Assembly (NCBI RefSeq): GCF_008014745.1
Contig: NZ_VPFD01000025.1
Coordinates: 1 to 64,000 of the forward strand
DNA length: 64,000 nucleotides
DNA from: Massilia arenae
Lineage (GTDB): Bacteria; Pseudomonadota; Gammaproteobacteria; Burkholderiales; Burkholderiaceae_D
Direction: 5' to 3'
Of the stretch, positions 35,629-44,335 are shown piece after piece (the stretch's first letter is position 1; each line of letters begins with the position of its first letter). Position numbers and translations under genes: made by a program. The notes below the pieces were generated by a model that saw only the letters and a program-made list of their open reading frames with translations, was not told where the DNA came from and made no database searches.

Positions 35629-35732
35629 CGTCGTCCCCGCGAAGGCGGGGACCCAAGTCCTCCGCTCTGCCATTACGTTTGAAGTAAGTGGTATGCAGGC
35701 AAGCTTGGGTCCCCGCCTTCGCGGGGACGACG
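35629..35732. repeat. REP/BIME-like palindrome, copy 4
   Basis: The best-preserved copy. CGTCGTCCCCGCGAAGGCGG starts it and CCGCCTTCGCGGGGACGACG ends it, with a roughly 45-nt centre. It lies between convergent mrcA and cyaY, where it could terminate or protect both transcripts. Confidence 0.9.
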
Positions 35733-35745
35733 TTTTTCAGCTAAC

Positions 35746-35769
35746 AAAAAAAGGGAGCCTCAGGCTCCC
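35746..35769 (-). terminator. Rho-independent terminator of cyaY
   Basis: On the minus strand GGGAGCC, loop TGA, GGCTCCC is followed by TTTTTTT. It is 10 nt past the cyaY stop. Confidence 0.9.
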
Positions 35770-35779
35770 CGGCATCAAA

Positions 35780-36109
35780 TCAAACCAGAGAAACCTGCGC
35801 CCCGCCCTGCTCGCCCGCATACTGCGACAGCGACGCAAAGAACTCGCTGTCATCGCGCGTATTGCGCCATTCGTCGCCCACGCGCTTGTAGTGGTAGCCG
35901 CCCGAGCGTGCCGCCACCCACATCTCCTGCAACGGCGCCTGGCTGTTGACGATGATCTTGGAGCCGTTGTCGATGAACTCGATCTCCAGCACATTGCCGC
36001 TGCGCTTGCATTCGACGTCGATCACGTCCTCGTCGTTCAGGCGGTCGAAGGCTTCCTCGATCTGCTTGAGGGTCAGGTCGGCAAGGTCCAAAAATTCGGT
36101 TTCGGTCAT
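35780..36109 (-). CDS. cyaY: Frataxin-like iron donor CyaY
   Basis: A 109-residue frataxin. The acidic N-terminal helix (MTETEFLDLADLTLKQIEEAF) binds iron. The beta sheet carries VLEIEFIDNGSKIIVNSQAP, EMWVAARSGGYHY and the family Trp. It modulates Fe-S cluster assembly by IscS. The ATG at 36109 follows GGAG by 7 nt. Divergent from the lptM-lysA pair with about 40 nt between starts. Confidence 0.97.
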   Translation of the reverse strand: MTETEFLDLADLTLKQIEEAFDRLNDEDVIDVECKRSGNVLEIEFIDNGSKIIVNSQAPLQEMWVAARSGGYHYKRVGDEWRNTRDDSEFFASLSQYAGEQGGAQVSLV

Positions 36110-36150
36110 GCTACACTCCAAAATCTGCTAATTAAACCGTGATTCTAATC

Positions 36151-36342
36151 GTGAAGTCCTCTCTTGCGCTTCTCCCGGCTGCTGTTTTGCTTGCCGCCCT
36201 GTCTGGCTGCGGCCAGACCGGCGACCTGTACATGCCGACGCCGCCCACCCGGCCCGTAGCGGCGCCGCCCGTAGCCCCGGTCGACCAGCCAGCCCAGCCC
36301 GTCCCTTCGAACAACGCCTCCACGCCCGCACCGCACCGCTAA
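36151..36342 (+). CDS. lptM: Small LptM/YifL-type lipoprotein
   Basis: 63 residues from GTG 36151: a signal peptide with lipobox LSGC at about 15-18, the GCGQTGDLYMP motif typical of LptM (formerly YifL), then a Pro/Ala-rich tail. LptM helps mature the LptDE LPS translocon. Its stop overlaps the lysA start (TAATG), the conserved lptM-lysA pairing. A GTG at 36139 is an alternative start. Confidence 0.85.
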   Translation: MKSSLALLPAAVLLAALSGCGQTGDLYMPTPPTRPVAAPPVAPVDQPAQPVPSNNASTPAPHR

Positions 36343-37619
36343 TGTCCTATTTTTCGCACCAAGACGGCGTCCTGCACGCCGAGAACGTTTCGCTGTCCGC
36401 CATCGCGGAACAATTCGGCACGCCGACCTACGTCTATTCGAAAGCCGCCCTGCTCGACAACTTCGCCGCCTACCAAGACGCCTGCCAGGGCCGCGACGCC
36501 CTGGTCTGCTATGCGATGAAGGCCAACTCGAACCTGGCCGTGCTCGACCTGCTGGCGCGCCAGGGTGCGGGCTTCGACATCGTCTCGGGCGGCGAACTGC
36601 TGCGCGTGATCGCGGCCGGCGGCGACCCGGGCAAGACCATCTTCTCGGGCGTCGGCAAGACCGTCGACGAGATGCAGCTTGCGCTGGAAAAAGGCATTTT
36701 GTGTTTTAACGTCGAATCGATCCCCGAACTGCACCGCCTGAACGAGGTCGCCGGCAAGCTCGGCATGCGTGCTCCGGTCTCGCTGCGGGTGAACCCGAAC
36801 GTCGACGCCAAGACCCACCCGTATATTGCGACCGGCCTGAAAGCCAACAAGTTCGGCGTGGCCTTCGACGAGGCGCTGGACACCTACCGCACCGCCGCCA
36901 GCCTGCCGCACCTGGACGTGGTCGGCATCGACTGCCATATCGGCTCGCAGCTGCTGGACGACGCCCCGCTGCTCGAAGCCCTCGATAAACTGATCGAGCT
37001 GATCGATACCCTGGACGCCGAGGGCATCCACCTGCACCACCTGGACATCGGCGGCGGCATCGGCGTCGACTACGGCGTGGCCGGCGACAAGCCGTCGGTG
37101 CCGGTGGGCGACTATCTGGGCCGCCTGTTCGCGCGCATCGACGCCTGGGGCGCGGCAAAACAAGGCGGCCGGCCGATCAAGGTGATCTTCGAGCCGGGCC
37201 GCTCGATCGTGGCCAATGCCGGCGTGCTGCTGACGAAGACCGAATTCCTCAAGCCCGGCGCCGAGAAGAACTTCTGCATCGTCGACGCCGCGATGAACGA
37301 CCTGATGCGCCCGACCCTGTATCAGGCCTGGATGGGCGTGCAGCCGGTGACCCCGCGCGACGGTGAAAAACTGGTGTGGGATATCGTCGGCCCGGTGTGC
37401 GAGTCGGGCGACTGGCTGGCGCGCGAACGCGAGCTGGCGGTGGAACAGGGCGACCTGCTGGCCATCATGACGGCCGGCGCCTATGGCATGACGATGGCGT
37501 CGAACTACAACACCCGCGGCCGCGCGGCCGAGGTGATCGTCGATGGCGAGGTCACCCATCTGGTGCGGCGGCGCGAGACACCGGCCGAGGTGTTCGCACT
37601 CGAAACCATGATCAAATAA
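36342..37619 (+). CDS. lysA: Diaminopimelate decarboxylase
   Basis: A 425-residue PLP enzyme making lysine from meso-diaminopimelate. VCYAMKANSNLAVL carries the PLP Lys near residue 51. FDIVSGGEL, the His in DCHIGSQL, GGGIGVDY and EPGRSIVANAG are conserved alanine-racemase-fold motifs. The C-terminal barrel has GPVCESGDWLA and TAGAYGMTMASNYN. It is translationally coupled to the lipoprotein gene upstream. Confidence 0.98.
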   Translation: MSYFSHQDGVLHAENVSLSAIAEQFGTPTYVYSKAALLDNFAAYQDACQGRDALVCYAMKANSNLAVLDLLARQGAGFDIVSGGELLRVIAAGGDPGKTIFSGVGKTVDEMQLALEKGILCFNVESIPELHRLNEVAGKLGMRAPVSLRVNPNVDAKTHPYIATGLKANKFGVAFDEALDTYRTAASLPHLDVVGIDCHIGSQLLDDAPLLEALDKLIELIDTLDAEGIHLHHLDIGGGIGVDYGVAGDKPSVPVGDYLGRLFARIDAWGAAKQGGRPIKVIFEPGRSIVANAGVLLTKTEFLKPGAEKNFCIVDAAMNDLMRPTLYQAWMGVQPVTPRDGEKLVWDIVGPVCESGDWLARERELAVEQGDLLAIMTAGAYGMTMASNYNTRGRAAEVIVDGEVTHLVRRRETPAEVFALETMIK

Positions 37620-37654
37620 AAACAGGCCCGCGCAATGCGGGCCTTTTCAATTTT
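37616..37654. terminator. Bidirectional terminator between lysA and msrQ
   Basis: GGCCCGC, loop GCAAT, GCGGGCC is followed by TTTTCAATTTT on the plus strand and by TGTTTTTATTT on the minus strand, so it serves both convergent genes. Confidence 0.9.
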
Positions 37655-38276
37655 AGGCGCGCACGGTTTGTGGTTTGCGCCTGACATGCCAGAACACCCG
37701 CAGCGCCAGCAGCACGGCCACGATGGCGCCGAACAGGATCGGCTGCGCAAAGTCGCTCTTGCCCTCTTTCATCCACCAGTAGTGCAGGATCGCCAGCGGA
37801 CCGATCACATAGATCAGCCGGTGCAGCCATTGCCAGCGCTTGCCGCCCAGGCGCTTGATCATCGCATTGGTCGAGGTGGCCGCCAGCGGGATCAGGAGCA
37901 CGAAGGCGATGAAGCCGACCAGGATGAACGGCCGTTTCACCACATCCGCCAGCATCGCGGCGACGTCGAAGAAATGGTCGAACCACAGGAAGGCGATGAA
38001 GTGCACCAGCGCATAGAAGAAGGTGAACAGTCCCACCATGCGCCGCAGCTTCACCAGCCAGTTCCAGCCCGTCAGGCGCCGCAGCGGCGTGACCGCCAGC
38101 GTGATGCACAGGAAGTACAGCGCCCATTCGCCGCTGATCCCGGTGATTTCCGCCAGCGGATCGGTAAAGGCGCCGCTCGCCGTCCCCCACACCAGGCGCG
38201 CGAAGGGCAGCAGCGAGAGGACAAAAACGGCCGCTTTTACCCACCCGATCTGCTTATTGGAAAGCTGCAACGCCAT
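37653..38276 (-). CDS. msrQ: MsrQ, heme membrane subunit of the MsrPQ methionine sulfoxide reductase
   Basis: A 207-residue membrane protein with about six transmembrane helices and the ferric-reductase-like fold. Conserved His occur in FFYALVHFIAFLWFDHFF and LHRLIYVIGPLAILHYWW. It passes electrons from quinol or flavin to MsrP. Start and msrP stop overlap by one base. Confidence 0.96.
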   Translation of the reverse strand: MALQLSNKQIGWVKAAVFVLSLLPFARLVWGTASGAFTDPLAEITGISGEWALYFLCITLAVTPLRRLTGWNWLVKLRRMVGLFTFFYALVHFIAFLWFDHFFDVAAMLADVVKRPFILVGFIAFVLLIPLAATSTNAMIKRLGGKRWQWLHRLIYVIGPLAILHYWWMKEGKSDFAQPILFGAIVAVLLALRVFWHVRRKPQTVRA

Positions 38277-39256
38277 CAGTAATAGCGTTTCAGGTCCATG
38301 CCGGTGTACAGCGAGGCGACCTGGTCATAGCCGTTGAACATGAGCGTCTTGCGCTTCGGCTGGAACAGGCCGGTCTCGCCGATGCGGCGTTCGCTCGCCT
38401 GCGACCAGCGCGGATGGTCGACGTTCGGGTTCACGTTCGAATAGAAGCCGTATTCGCGCGGCGCCGAATCGTTCCAGGCGGTGCGCGGCTGGCGACTCGT
38501 CAGGCGGATACGCACGATCGACTTGGCCGACTTGAAACCGTATTTCCAGGGCACGACCAGGCGCACCGGGGCGCCGTTCTGGTTCGGCAGCACCTGGCCG
38601 TACATGCCCATGCCCAGGAGGGTGAGCGGGTGCATGGCTTCGTCGATGCGCAAGCCCTCGACATATGGCCAGTCGAGCACGCCGCTGCGTAGTCCCGGCA
38701 TCTGCTTGCGGTCGGCCAGGGTGGTGAATTCGACGAATTTTGCGTTGCCGGTCGGCTCGACCTGCTTGAGCAGGTTCGACAGCGAATAGCCGATCCAGGG
38801 AATGACCATCGACCAGCCTTCGACGCAACGCAGGCGGTAGATACGTTCCTCGAGCGGGGCCAGCTTGAGCAGGCCGTCGATGTCGAGCGTGAGCGGCTTG
38901 TTGACCTCGCCCTCGATGCGCACGGTCCAGGGACGCGTGACCAGCGTATGCGCGTTCTTGGCGGGATCGTCCTTGTCGAGGCCGAACTCGTAGAAATTGT
39001 TGTAGCCGGCAGCGTCCTTGAACGGGGTCTGCTTCTCGTCGGTGGACAGCGCCACGTTGGCGCGCGCCGCCAGCTTCTGGGCGGGTGCGGCCTGGGCGAA
39101 GGCTTCGCGGTTGGCCATCTCCCACACGCCGCCGCCGACTGCCGCCGTGGCCGCCATGCGGGCGATGAATTGACGCCGCCCGGTATAGACCTCTTGCGGC
39201 GTGATTTCGGATGGGAACGGAAGATCGAGTCCGTTGGGATGACGTTTGAACAGCAT
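38276..39256 (-). CDS. msrP: MsrP, periplasmic molybdoenzyme methionine sulfoxide reductase
   Basis: A 326-residue sulfite-oxidase-family enzyme. A Tat signal with twin Arg (YTGRRQFIARMAA) directs export of the folded Moco protein. The Mo-ligand Cys lies in YRLRCVEGWSMVIPW. YGFKSAKSIVRI and WNDSAPREYGFYSNVNP are family-conserved. It repairs oxidised methionines in periplasmic proteins. ATG 39256 is preferred; an upstream GTG at 39286 would add ten residues. Operon with msrQ. Confidence 0.97.
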   Translation of the reverse strand: MLFKRHPNGLDLPFPSEITPQEVYTGRRQFIARMAATAAVGGGVWEMANREAFAQAAPAQKLAARANVALSTDEKQTPFKDAAGYNNFYEFGLDKDDPAKNAHTLVTRPWTVRIEGEVNKPLTLDIDGLLKLAPLEERIYRLRCVEGWSMVIPWIGYSLSNLLKQVEPTGNAKFVEFTTLADRKQMPGLRSGVLDWPYVEGLRIDEAMHPLTLLGMGMYGQVLPNQNGAPVRLVVPWKYGFKSAKSIVRIRLTSRQPRTAWNDSAPREYGFYSNVNPNVDHPRWSQASERRIGETGLFQPKRKTLMFNGYDQVASLYTGMDLKRYY

Positions 39257-39330
39257 GGCTGGCCCCGCGAGCTTAAGAGTCTTCACATTACACGAAGTTC
39301 CCTTAAGCCAGCGTTAGGCCACCAACACAG

Positions 39331-40512
39331 TTAGAGCTCGCCGTAGGAGTGCAAGCCAGACAGGAACATATTGACGCCCAGGAAGGCGAAGGTGGTCACC
39401 AGCAGGCCCACCAGCGCCCACCAGGCCGCCACGCGACCGCGCAGGCCGGTCATCAGGCGCATGTGCAGCCAGGCCGCGTAGTTGAGCCAGACGATCAGGG
39501 CCCAGGTCTCTTTCGGGTCCCACGACCAGTAGCCGCCCCAGGCCTCGGCCGCCCACAGGGCGCCCAGGATGGTCGCGACGGTAAAGAACGCGAAGCCGAC
39601 CGAGATCGACTTGTACATCACGTCGTCGAGCACCTCGAACGACGGCAGGCGGTCGGCCAGGATGCCGTGCGACTTGAGCAGGTAGGCGGTGGCGACCATC
39701 GCCGCCAGGGCGAAGGTGCCGTAGCCGATGAAGTTCGCCGGCACGTGGATCTTCATCCACCAGCTCTGCAGCGCCGGGACCAGCGGCTGGATCTGGGCGG
39801 CGTCGCGCGACACCGTGTACCACAGCAGGAAGGCGACCGCGGCGGCGATGATCAGCATCACGAACGGACCCAGCTGGCGGGTGGCGTAGTGTTCTTCGTA
39901 GTACAGGTGGAACATCGCGGTGATGATCGCGAACAGGATGAATACTTCGTACAGGTTCGACACCGGGATGTGGCCGACGTCCGGACCGATCAGGTAGCTT
40001 TCGTACCAGCGCACCATCATGCCGACCGAGCCGATCACGATCGCGGCCCAGCACAGGTTGGCGCCGACATTGCCGCCGAACTTGCCGCGGCTGAACAGGC
40101 CGACCCAGTAGAACACGGTCGAGAACATGAACAGCGCGCTCATCCACAGGATGGCCGAACCGCTCGACAGCATGTATTTGAGGAAGAATTTCTGCTCAGC
40201 CGCCGCCAGGTTGCCGTCGTACATCGAGATCGCGCCCAGCGACAGCACGCCGACCAGCGGGAACAGCCAGCGCATCGGCTTCCAGTACCAGCCCAGCGCC
40301 GCGAATACCGGCGCGGTACAGATCAGGATCGCCTCTTCATAGATGTCCATGAAATGGCCGTACTGGATTTGCGCGTACAGGGCCGCGGCCAGCAGCGCGA
40401 TGCCGTACAGCCAGTCGGCCGCGGTCAGGCGGCGGAAGTAGCCGACCTTTTCCTGGTATTTGTCGGTCGAGCGCGCCGGGGCGCTGTTTTTCGTTTGGGA
40501 CAGTTCCATCAT
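39331..40512 (-). CDS. ccsB: Cytochrome c biogenesis protein CcsB (System II, heme-handling WWD protein)
   Basis: A 393-residue polytopic membrane protein. The WWD heme-binding loop is WAAEAWGGYWSWDPKETWA near residue 315. Flanking His in transmembrane helices (IHVPANFIGYG, AWLHMRLM) are heme ligands. With ResB it exports heme and ligates it to apocytochromes. Two adjacent ATGs (40512, 40509) lie just after GGAG; the second has better spacing. Naming varies (ccsA/ccsB/resC). Confidence 0.95.
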   Translation of the reverse strand: MMELSQTKNSAPARSTDKYQEKVGYFRRLTAADWLYGIALLAAALYAQIQYGHFMDIYEEAILICTAPVFAALGWYWKPMRWLFPLVGVLSLGAISMYDGNLAAAEQKFFLKYMLSSGSAILWMSALFMFSTVFYWVGLFSRGKFGGNVGANLCWAAIVIGSVGMMVRWYESYLIGPDVGHIPVSNLYEVFILFAIITAMFHLYYEEHYATRQLGPFVMLIIAAAVAFLLWYTVSRDAAQIQPLVPALQSWWMKIHVPANFIGYGTFALAAMVATAYLLKSHGILADRLPSFEVLDDVMYKSISVGFAFFTVATILGALWAAEAWGGYWSWDPKETWALIVWLNYAAWLHMRLMTGLRGRVAAWWALVGLLVTTFAFLGVNMFLSGLHSYGEL

Positions 40513-40533
40513 TTTCTCCAGATCGTCGCCAGC

Positions 40534-42627
40534 TTACGCCGGTTGCGGCAGCTTGACCGACAATTCTTCGTATTCACGCTCGAAATCGAGTGTCTTGCGC
40601 TGGGTGCTCATCGCCATCAGGGCCTCGGCCCCTCCATCTACGTCGCGCACCCAGATCCAGACGCGGCGCTCGCGAATATAGAACATCGCGAACACGCCCA
40701 GCGTGAGCAGCAGGCAGCCGAAGTAGACCACATTCTTGCCCGGCGAACGCGTCATCTGCAGCACCGACGCTTTTACTTCGGTGAAATCGTCCAGCTGCAA
40801 ATAGACCGGGGCGCCGTACAGGAAGCTGTCCGACAAGGCATTGGTGGCCAGTTGCAGGAAGCGACCGTTCTCGTCGGTCGGCTTGGCGGCGGCGTCGCCG
40901 TTCTTCTCGCGCGCCACCTGCCACAACTCCCACAACGCGCCGTTGAGCATCTTCATGAAGATGCCGGCCGCCTTTTCCTGCTCGGCCTGCGGGATCTGTT
41001 CCAAAAAGCGGGCCACGCCGACGAAACCGCCGCGGCCGTCGCCGCCGGCGAAGATGTCGAGCGTGCGCGCGGCCGAATCCTTCAATTGGCCGGAAAGCAG
41101 CCCGCCGCCGCGCTGTTCCGCGCTCAGCGCGCGGCTGGCGTAGCGGGCGGCCGCCTCCTGGCGCGCGACCGGATCGGACAGCGCCGCGCGCAGGCGCATC
41201 CAGTCGCCTACGCCGTAGCGCTCGTCGGACGGGATGCGCAGGAAGCTGAAATTCTCGGACGGGTTCGAGCGCACGCCGGCCAGGTAGACCTGGGCGCCTT
41301 CGAGGGTCAGCGGCTGCATGTAGTTCATGTACTCGCGCGCCTGGCCCGTGTGGTCGCGCAGCTTGTATTGCACGCTGGGGCCGACGTTTTTCAGGTCCTT
41401 GTTGGCGTCCGGATCGGCCGCCGCGCCGGAGGCCTTGCCCAGCGTGGCCGACAACTGCGCATTGAAGCCGATGTTCTTGCCCACCGCGCGCGCATCGTTG
41501 CCCTGGGCGACGTTCTCGACGTTGAAGGGGCGGAAGCCCGACCACTCGACGGCATAGCTGTCCTTACCGAACTTGAGCTCGGTCGCGCCATTGACTTCAC
41601 CTTCGATCGGGAAGCTGGCCGCGCTGGCGCCCGTCATCGGGAAGCCGGTCAGCCGGAGCTTGCTGCCGCCATCGTCGAAGCTCGACTGGTAGACGGCGAT
41701 GCCCTTGTAGATCAGCGGATGGTTGACCTTGATCGTGGATTCGAATTTATGGCCGTTCTCCAGGTCGTGCACCACGACGTCGCTGGCGAACAGCTTGGGC
41801 ATGCCGGTCGAATAGAACTCGATGTGGAATTTCTTGAGTTCGATCCCGAACGGCAATTCCTGCACCAGCACGCCGGACGGCTGGTTCAGGATCGCGGTAT
41901 GGCTGGTCTGGCCCTCGGCGATCGCAGTATTGCCGCGGAAGCTGGGATTGCCCGTGCCCAGGCGATGCTGGGCCGGGATCTCGGCGATCACGCCGCTACC
42001 GGTGAAGGGCGTTTTGCCGAAGAACCATTGTTGGACGCGCACGGGGAGTTCCGAATCCAGCATGCCGCCCAGCAGGATCACGATGATCGAGCTATGCGCG
42101 AAGATATAGCCGAACTTGTTGCCGGCGCCCTTCTTGGCCGACACCAGGATGGCCTGGTCTTTTTCCACGATCTTGGTGGCATAGCCGGCGTGGCGCAGGC
42201 GCAGGGCGCTTTGCTCGGCCAGCGCGGCGCGCGCCAGCGGCGCCTGCCATTCAGCCTTGTGGTGGAAATTACGCAGCGAGTCGACACGCACGTTTTCGCG
42301 CCAGCTGCGCATATCGCGCAGCATCTTGGGCGTGTTGCGCACCACGCACAGCGCGGTCGAGACGATCAGCACCACCAGGATGACCAGGAACCACCAGCTC
42401 GAATAGACGTTGTACAGGCCGAGCCTGTCGAAAATCTCGAACCAGAACGGCCCGAACTGGTTCACGTAATTGGGCATCGGCTCGTTCTGCTTGAGCACGG
42501 TGCCAATGACGGAGGCGATGGAGATGATGGTGAGCAGGCTGATCGCGAAGCGCATCGACGAGATCAGCTCGACCGCCTCGGCCAGACAGCGGCGGCGGGT
42601 ATTCAGTTCAATTCCGGTGGTACTCAT
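40534..42627 (-). CDS. resB: Cytochrome c biogenesis protein ResB (System II)
   Basis: A 697-residue ResB family protein. Three N-terminal transmembrane helices (about 25-45, 80-100 and 175-195) and one near the C-terminus (about 630-650) bracket a large periplasmic domain. Family motifs include SSMRFAISLLTIISIASVIG and YKGIAVYQSSFDDGGSKL. It delivers apocytochrome and heme to CcsB, which starts 21 nt downstream. Confidence 0.95.
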   Translation of the reverse strand: MSTTGIELNTRRRCLAEAVELISSMRFAISLLTIISIASVIGTVLKQNEPMPNYVNQFGPFWFEIFDRLGLYNVYSSWWFLVILVVLIVSTALCVVRNTPKMLRDMRSWRENVRVDSLRNFHHKAEWQAPLARAALAEQSALRLRHAGYATKIVEKDQAILVSAKKGAGNKFGYIFAHSSIIVILLGGMLDSELPVRVQQWFFGKTPFTGSGVIAEIPAQHRLGTGNPSFRGNTAIAEGQTSHTAILNQPSGVLVQELPFGIELKKFHIEFYSTGMPKLFASDVVVHDLENGHKFESTIKVNHPLIYKGIAVYQSSFDDGGSKLRLTGFPMTGASAASFPIEGEVNGATELKFGKDSYAVEWSGFRPFNVENVAQGNDARAVGKNIGFNAQLSATLGKASGAAADPDANKDLKNVGPSVQYKLRDHTGQAREYMNYMQPLTLEGAQVYLAGVRSNPSENFSFLRIPSDERYGVGDWMRLRAALSDPVARQEAAARYASRALSAEQRGGGLLSGQLKDSAARTLDIFAGGDGRGGFVGVARFLEQIPQAEQEKAAGIFMKMLNGALWELWQVAREKNGDAAAKPTDENGRFLQLATNALSDSFLYGAPVYLQLDDFTEVKASVLQMTRSPGKNVVYFGCLLLTLGVFAMFYIRERRVWIWVRDVDGGAEALMAMSTQRKTLDFEREYEELSVKLPQPA

Positions 42628-42747
42628 ACTCTACAACTTTCATCCTGCGCGAAGGCGGGGCCCGCGCGTGGAAAAAAGGGCGTCAGCTCGATGCTGCCGC
42701 CCTCTTCCGTTCATCTCATGCTCATGCGTAGCGCTAAAGCGACACTT

Positions 42748-43422
42748 TTAGCGTAAGCCGGCAATATAGTCGGCCACCGCACGCATCTCTTCCGGCGACA
42801 TCCGTTGCGACAGCACCGTCATCTGCGGGCTGTTGGCGCGGCTGCCGGTCTTGAATGCTTCCAGCTGGGCGGTGGTGTAATCCTGGTGCTGGCCGGCCAG
42901 GCGCGGGTATTGCGCCGGGATGCCGTTGGCGGTGGCGCCGTGACAGCTGGCGCAGGCCGCCACGCCTTTTTCCGCGATGCCGCCACGATAAATCTTGCGG
43001 CCCAGTTCCACGGTCTCTTTATTTTTCGCCGCGCCAGGCTTGTGCGCCTGCGTCGCGAGCCAGGCTGCGATATCCTTCTTCTCCTGCTCCGTCAGCATCT
43101 TGGCATAGGTCGTCATGATGGGCTGCTGGCGGTGCGCGGTCGTGAAATCGATCAGCTGCTTGTGTGTATACGTCGCGAACTGCCCAGACAGTTTCGGATT
43201 GATCGCGATCGACGAATTGCCGGCCGCACCGTGGCAGGACAGGCAGGACGGCAGGCCGCGTGCGGGATCGCCGTTTTCGTACAGGGCGCCACCTTTGGCT
43301 GGATCGGCTTTGACCGCGGTTGCGGTTGCGGCGGACGCCGCCATCGCCGCCGGTAGTCCCCCAAAGACAGTCAGCGAAGTGACCAACAGTGTTTTGAGTA
43401 GGGGGGACGTCAACCGATTCAT
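42748..43422 (-). CDS. Di-heme cytochrome c4
   Basis: A 224-residue periplasmic protein: signal peptide (cleavage near PAAMAAS), then two cytochrome c domains with CLSCH near residue 60 and CASCH near 158, the tandem fold of c4 cytochromes that donate electrons to terminal oxidases. Axial Met candidates lie in QPIMTTYAKML and SPQMTVLSQRM. The ATG at 43422 follows AAGG by 8 nt. It heads the c4-resB-ccsB gene run and is divergent from engB. Confidence 0.95.
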   Translation of the reverse strand: MNRLTSPLLKTLLVTSLTVFGGLPAAMAASAATATAVKADPAKGGALYENGDPARGLPSCLSCHGAAGNSSIAINPKLSGQFATYTHKQLIDFTTAHRQQPIMTTYAKMLTEQEKKDIAAWLATQAHKPGAAKNKETVELGRKIYRGGIAEKGVAACASCHGATANGIPAQYPRLAGQHQDYTTAQLEAFKTGSRANSPQMTVLSQRMSPEEMRAVADYIAGLR

Positions 43423-43566
43423 AACTGGCACCTTATAAAGTCAAATTAGAAAGTTCAGTGCAGCGACTTGATCTACCCGCCGATGGGCGGAGCAGCAATC
43501 AACCCCTTATTGTACAATAGCTTTGTTTCCCCAACGCCATTTCATGGCCCTTAATCCCTCTCCCCA

Positions 43567-44316
43567 ATGTCCAGATTATGGCAAGCCCGGTTCTTCACGA
43601 CCGTTAACCAGTTGCGCGATTTGCCCGACACGCAAGTACCGGAAATCGCCTTCGCCGGGCGCTCGAACGCCGGCAAATCCACAGCGATCAATATCCTGAC
43701 CAACCAGAAGGGTCTCGCTTTCGCTTCCAAGACGCCTGGCCGTACCCAGCACATCAATTACTTCTCGATCGGCGGCGCCCACGTGGGCCAGCACCGCAAG
43801 GATGCGGTCCGGGTCGACGAGATCGAAGCGCTGCTGGTCGACCTGCCGGGCTACGGCTATGCCGAAGTCTCGGGCACCGCCAAGCTGCACTGGCAAAAAC
43901 TGCTGGGCGACTACGTCCAGCGCCGTGACCAGCTGGCGGCGCTCATCCTGATCATGGATTCGCGCCGTCCGTTCACCGACCTCGACGTCCAGATGCTGGA
44001 ATGGTTCGCCCCGACCGGCAAGCCGATCCACTGCATCCTGACCAAAGCCGACAAGCTCAACCGCAACGAGTCGACCAATGCCCTGCGCGAAGCACGCGCC
44101 GTGCTCGACAGCTATGTCGACGAGGATGGCAACGGCTTCCCGTTCACGGTGCAGCTGTTCTCGGCGCTCAAGCGCATCGGCATCGAGGAAGCGGACGCCA
44201 AGATCCTGGAGTTGGCCGGACTGAACTCGGAAGAGGAAGAGGAAGAAGCAGGAGACGACATCGGCAACGAAGAAAGTGCTGCGCCGTCGGCGGACGACGA
44301 TAATCCTTCCGCCTGA
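43567..44316 (+). CDS. engB: Ribosome biogenesis GTPase EngB (YsxC/YihA)
   Basis: A 249-residue GTPase needed for 50S maturation. G1 is GRSNAGKST near residue 31, G3 DLPGYG near 96 and G4 TKAD near 158. The family is usually about 200-220 residues; here the extra length is a highly acidic C-terminal tail (EEEEEEAGDDIGNEE and beyond) plus a short insert before G3. hemB follows 19 nt downstream. Confidence 0.97.
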   Translation: MSRLWQARFFTTVNQLRDLPDTQVPEIAFAGRSNAGKSTAINILTNQKGLAFASKTPGRTQHINYFSIGGAHVGQHRKDAVRVDEIEALLVDLPGYGYAEVSGTAKLHWQKLLGDYVQRRDQLAALILIMDSRRPFTDLDVQMLEWFAPTGKPIHCILTKADKLNRNESTNALREARAVLDSYVDEDGNGFPFTVQLFSALKRIGIEEADAKILELAGLNSEEEEEEAGDDIGNEESAAPSADDDNPSA

Positions 44317-44335
44317 TCTAGCAAGGACTGTTGAC

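Noticed and set aside
39349..42756. 1135-codon plus-strand frame opposite ccsB/resB
   Set aside because: Same shadow effect; the minus strand encodes recognised membrane proteins.
43509..43518. ATTGTACAAT palindrome between cytochrome c4 and engB as a bidirectional -10 region
   Set aside because: A -10-like hexamer can be read on both strands, but no -35 at 16-18 nt spacing was found for either direction.
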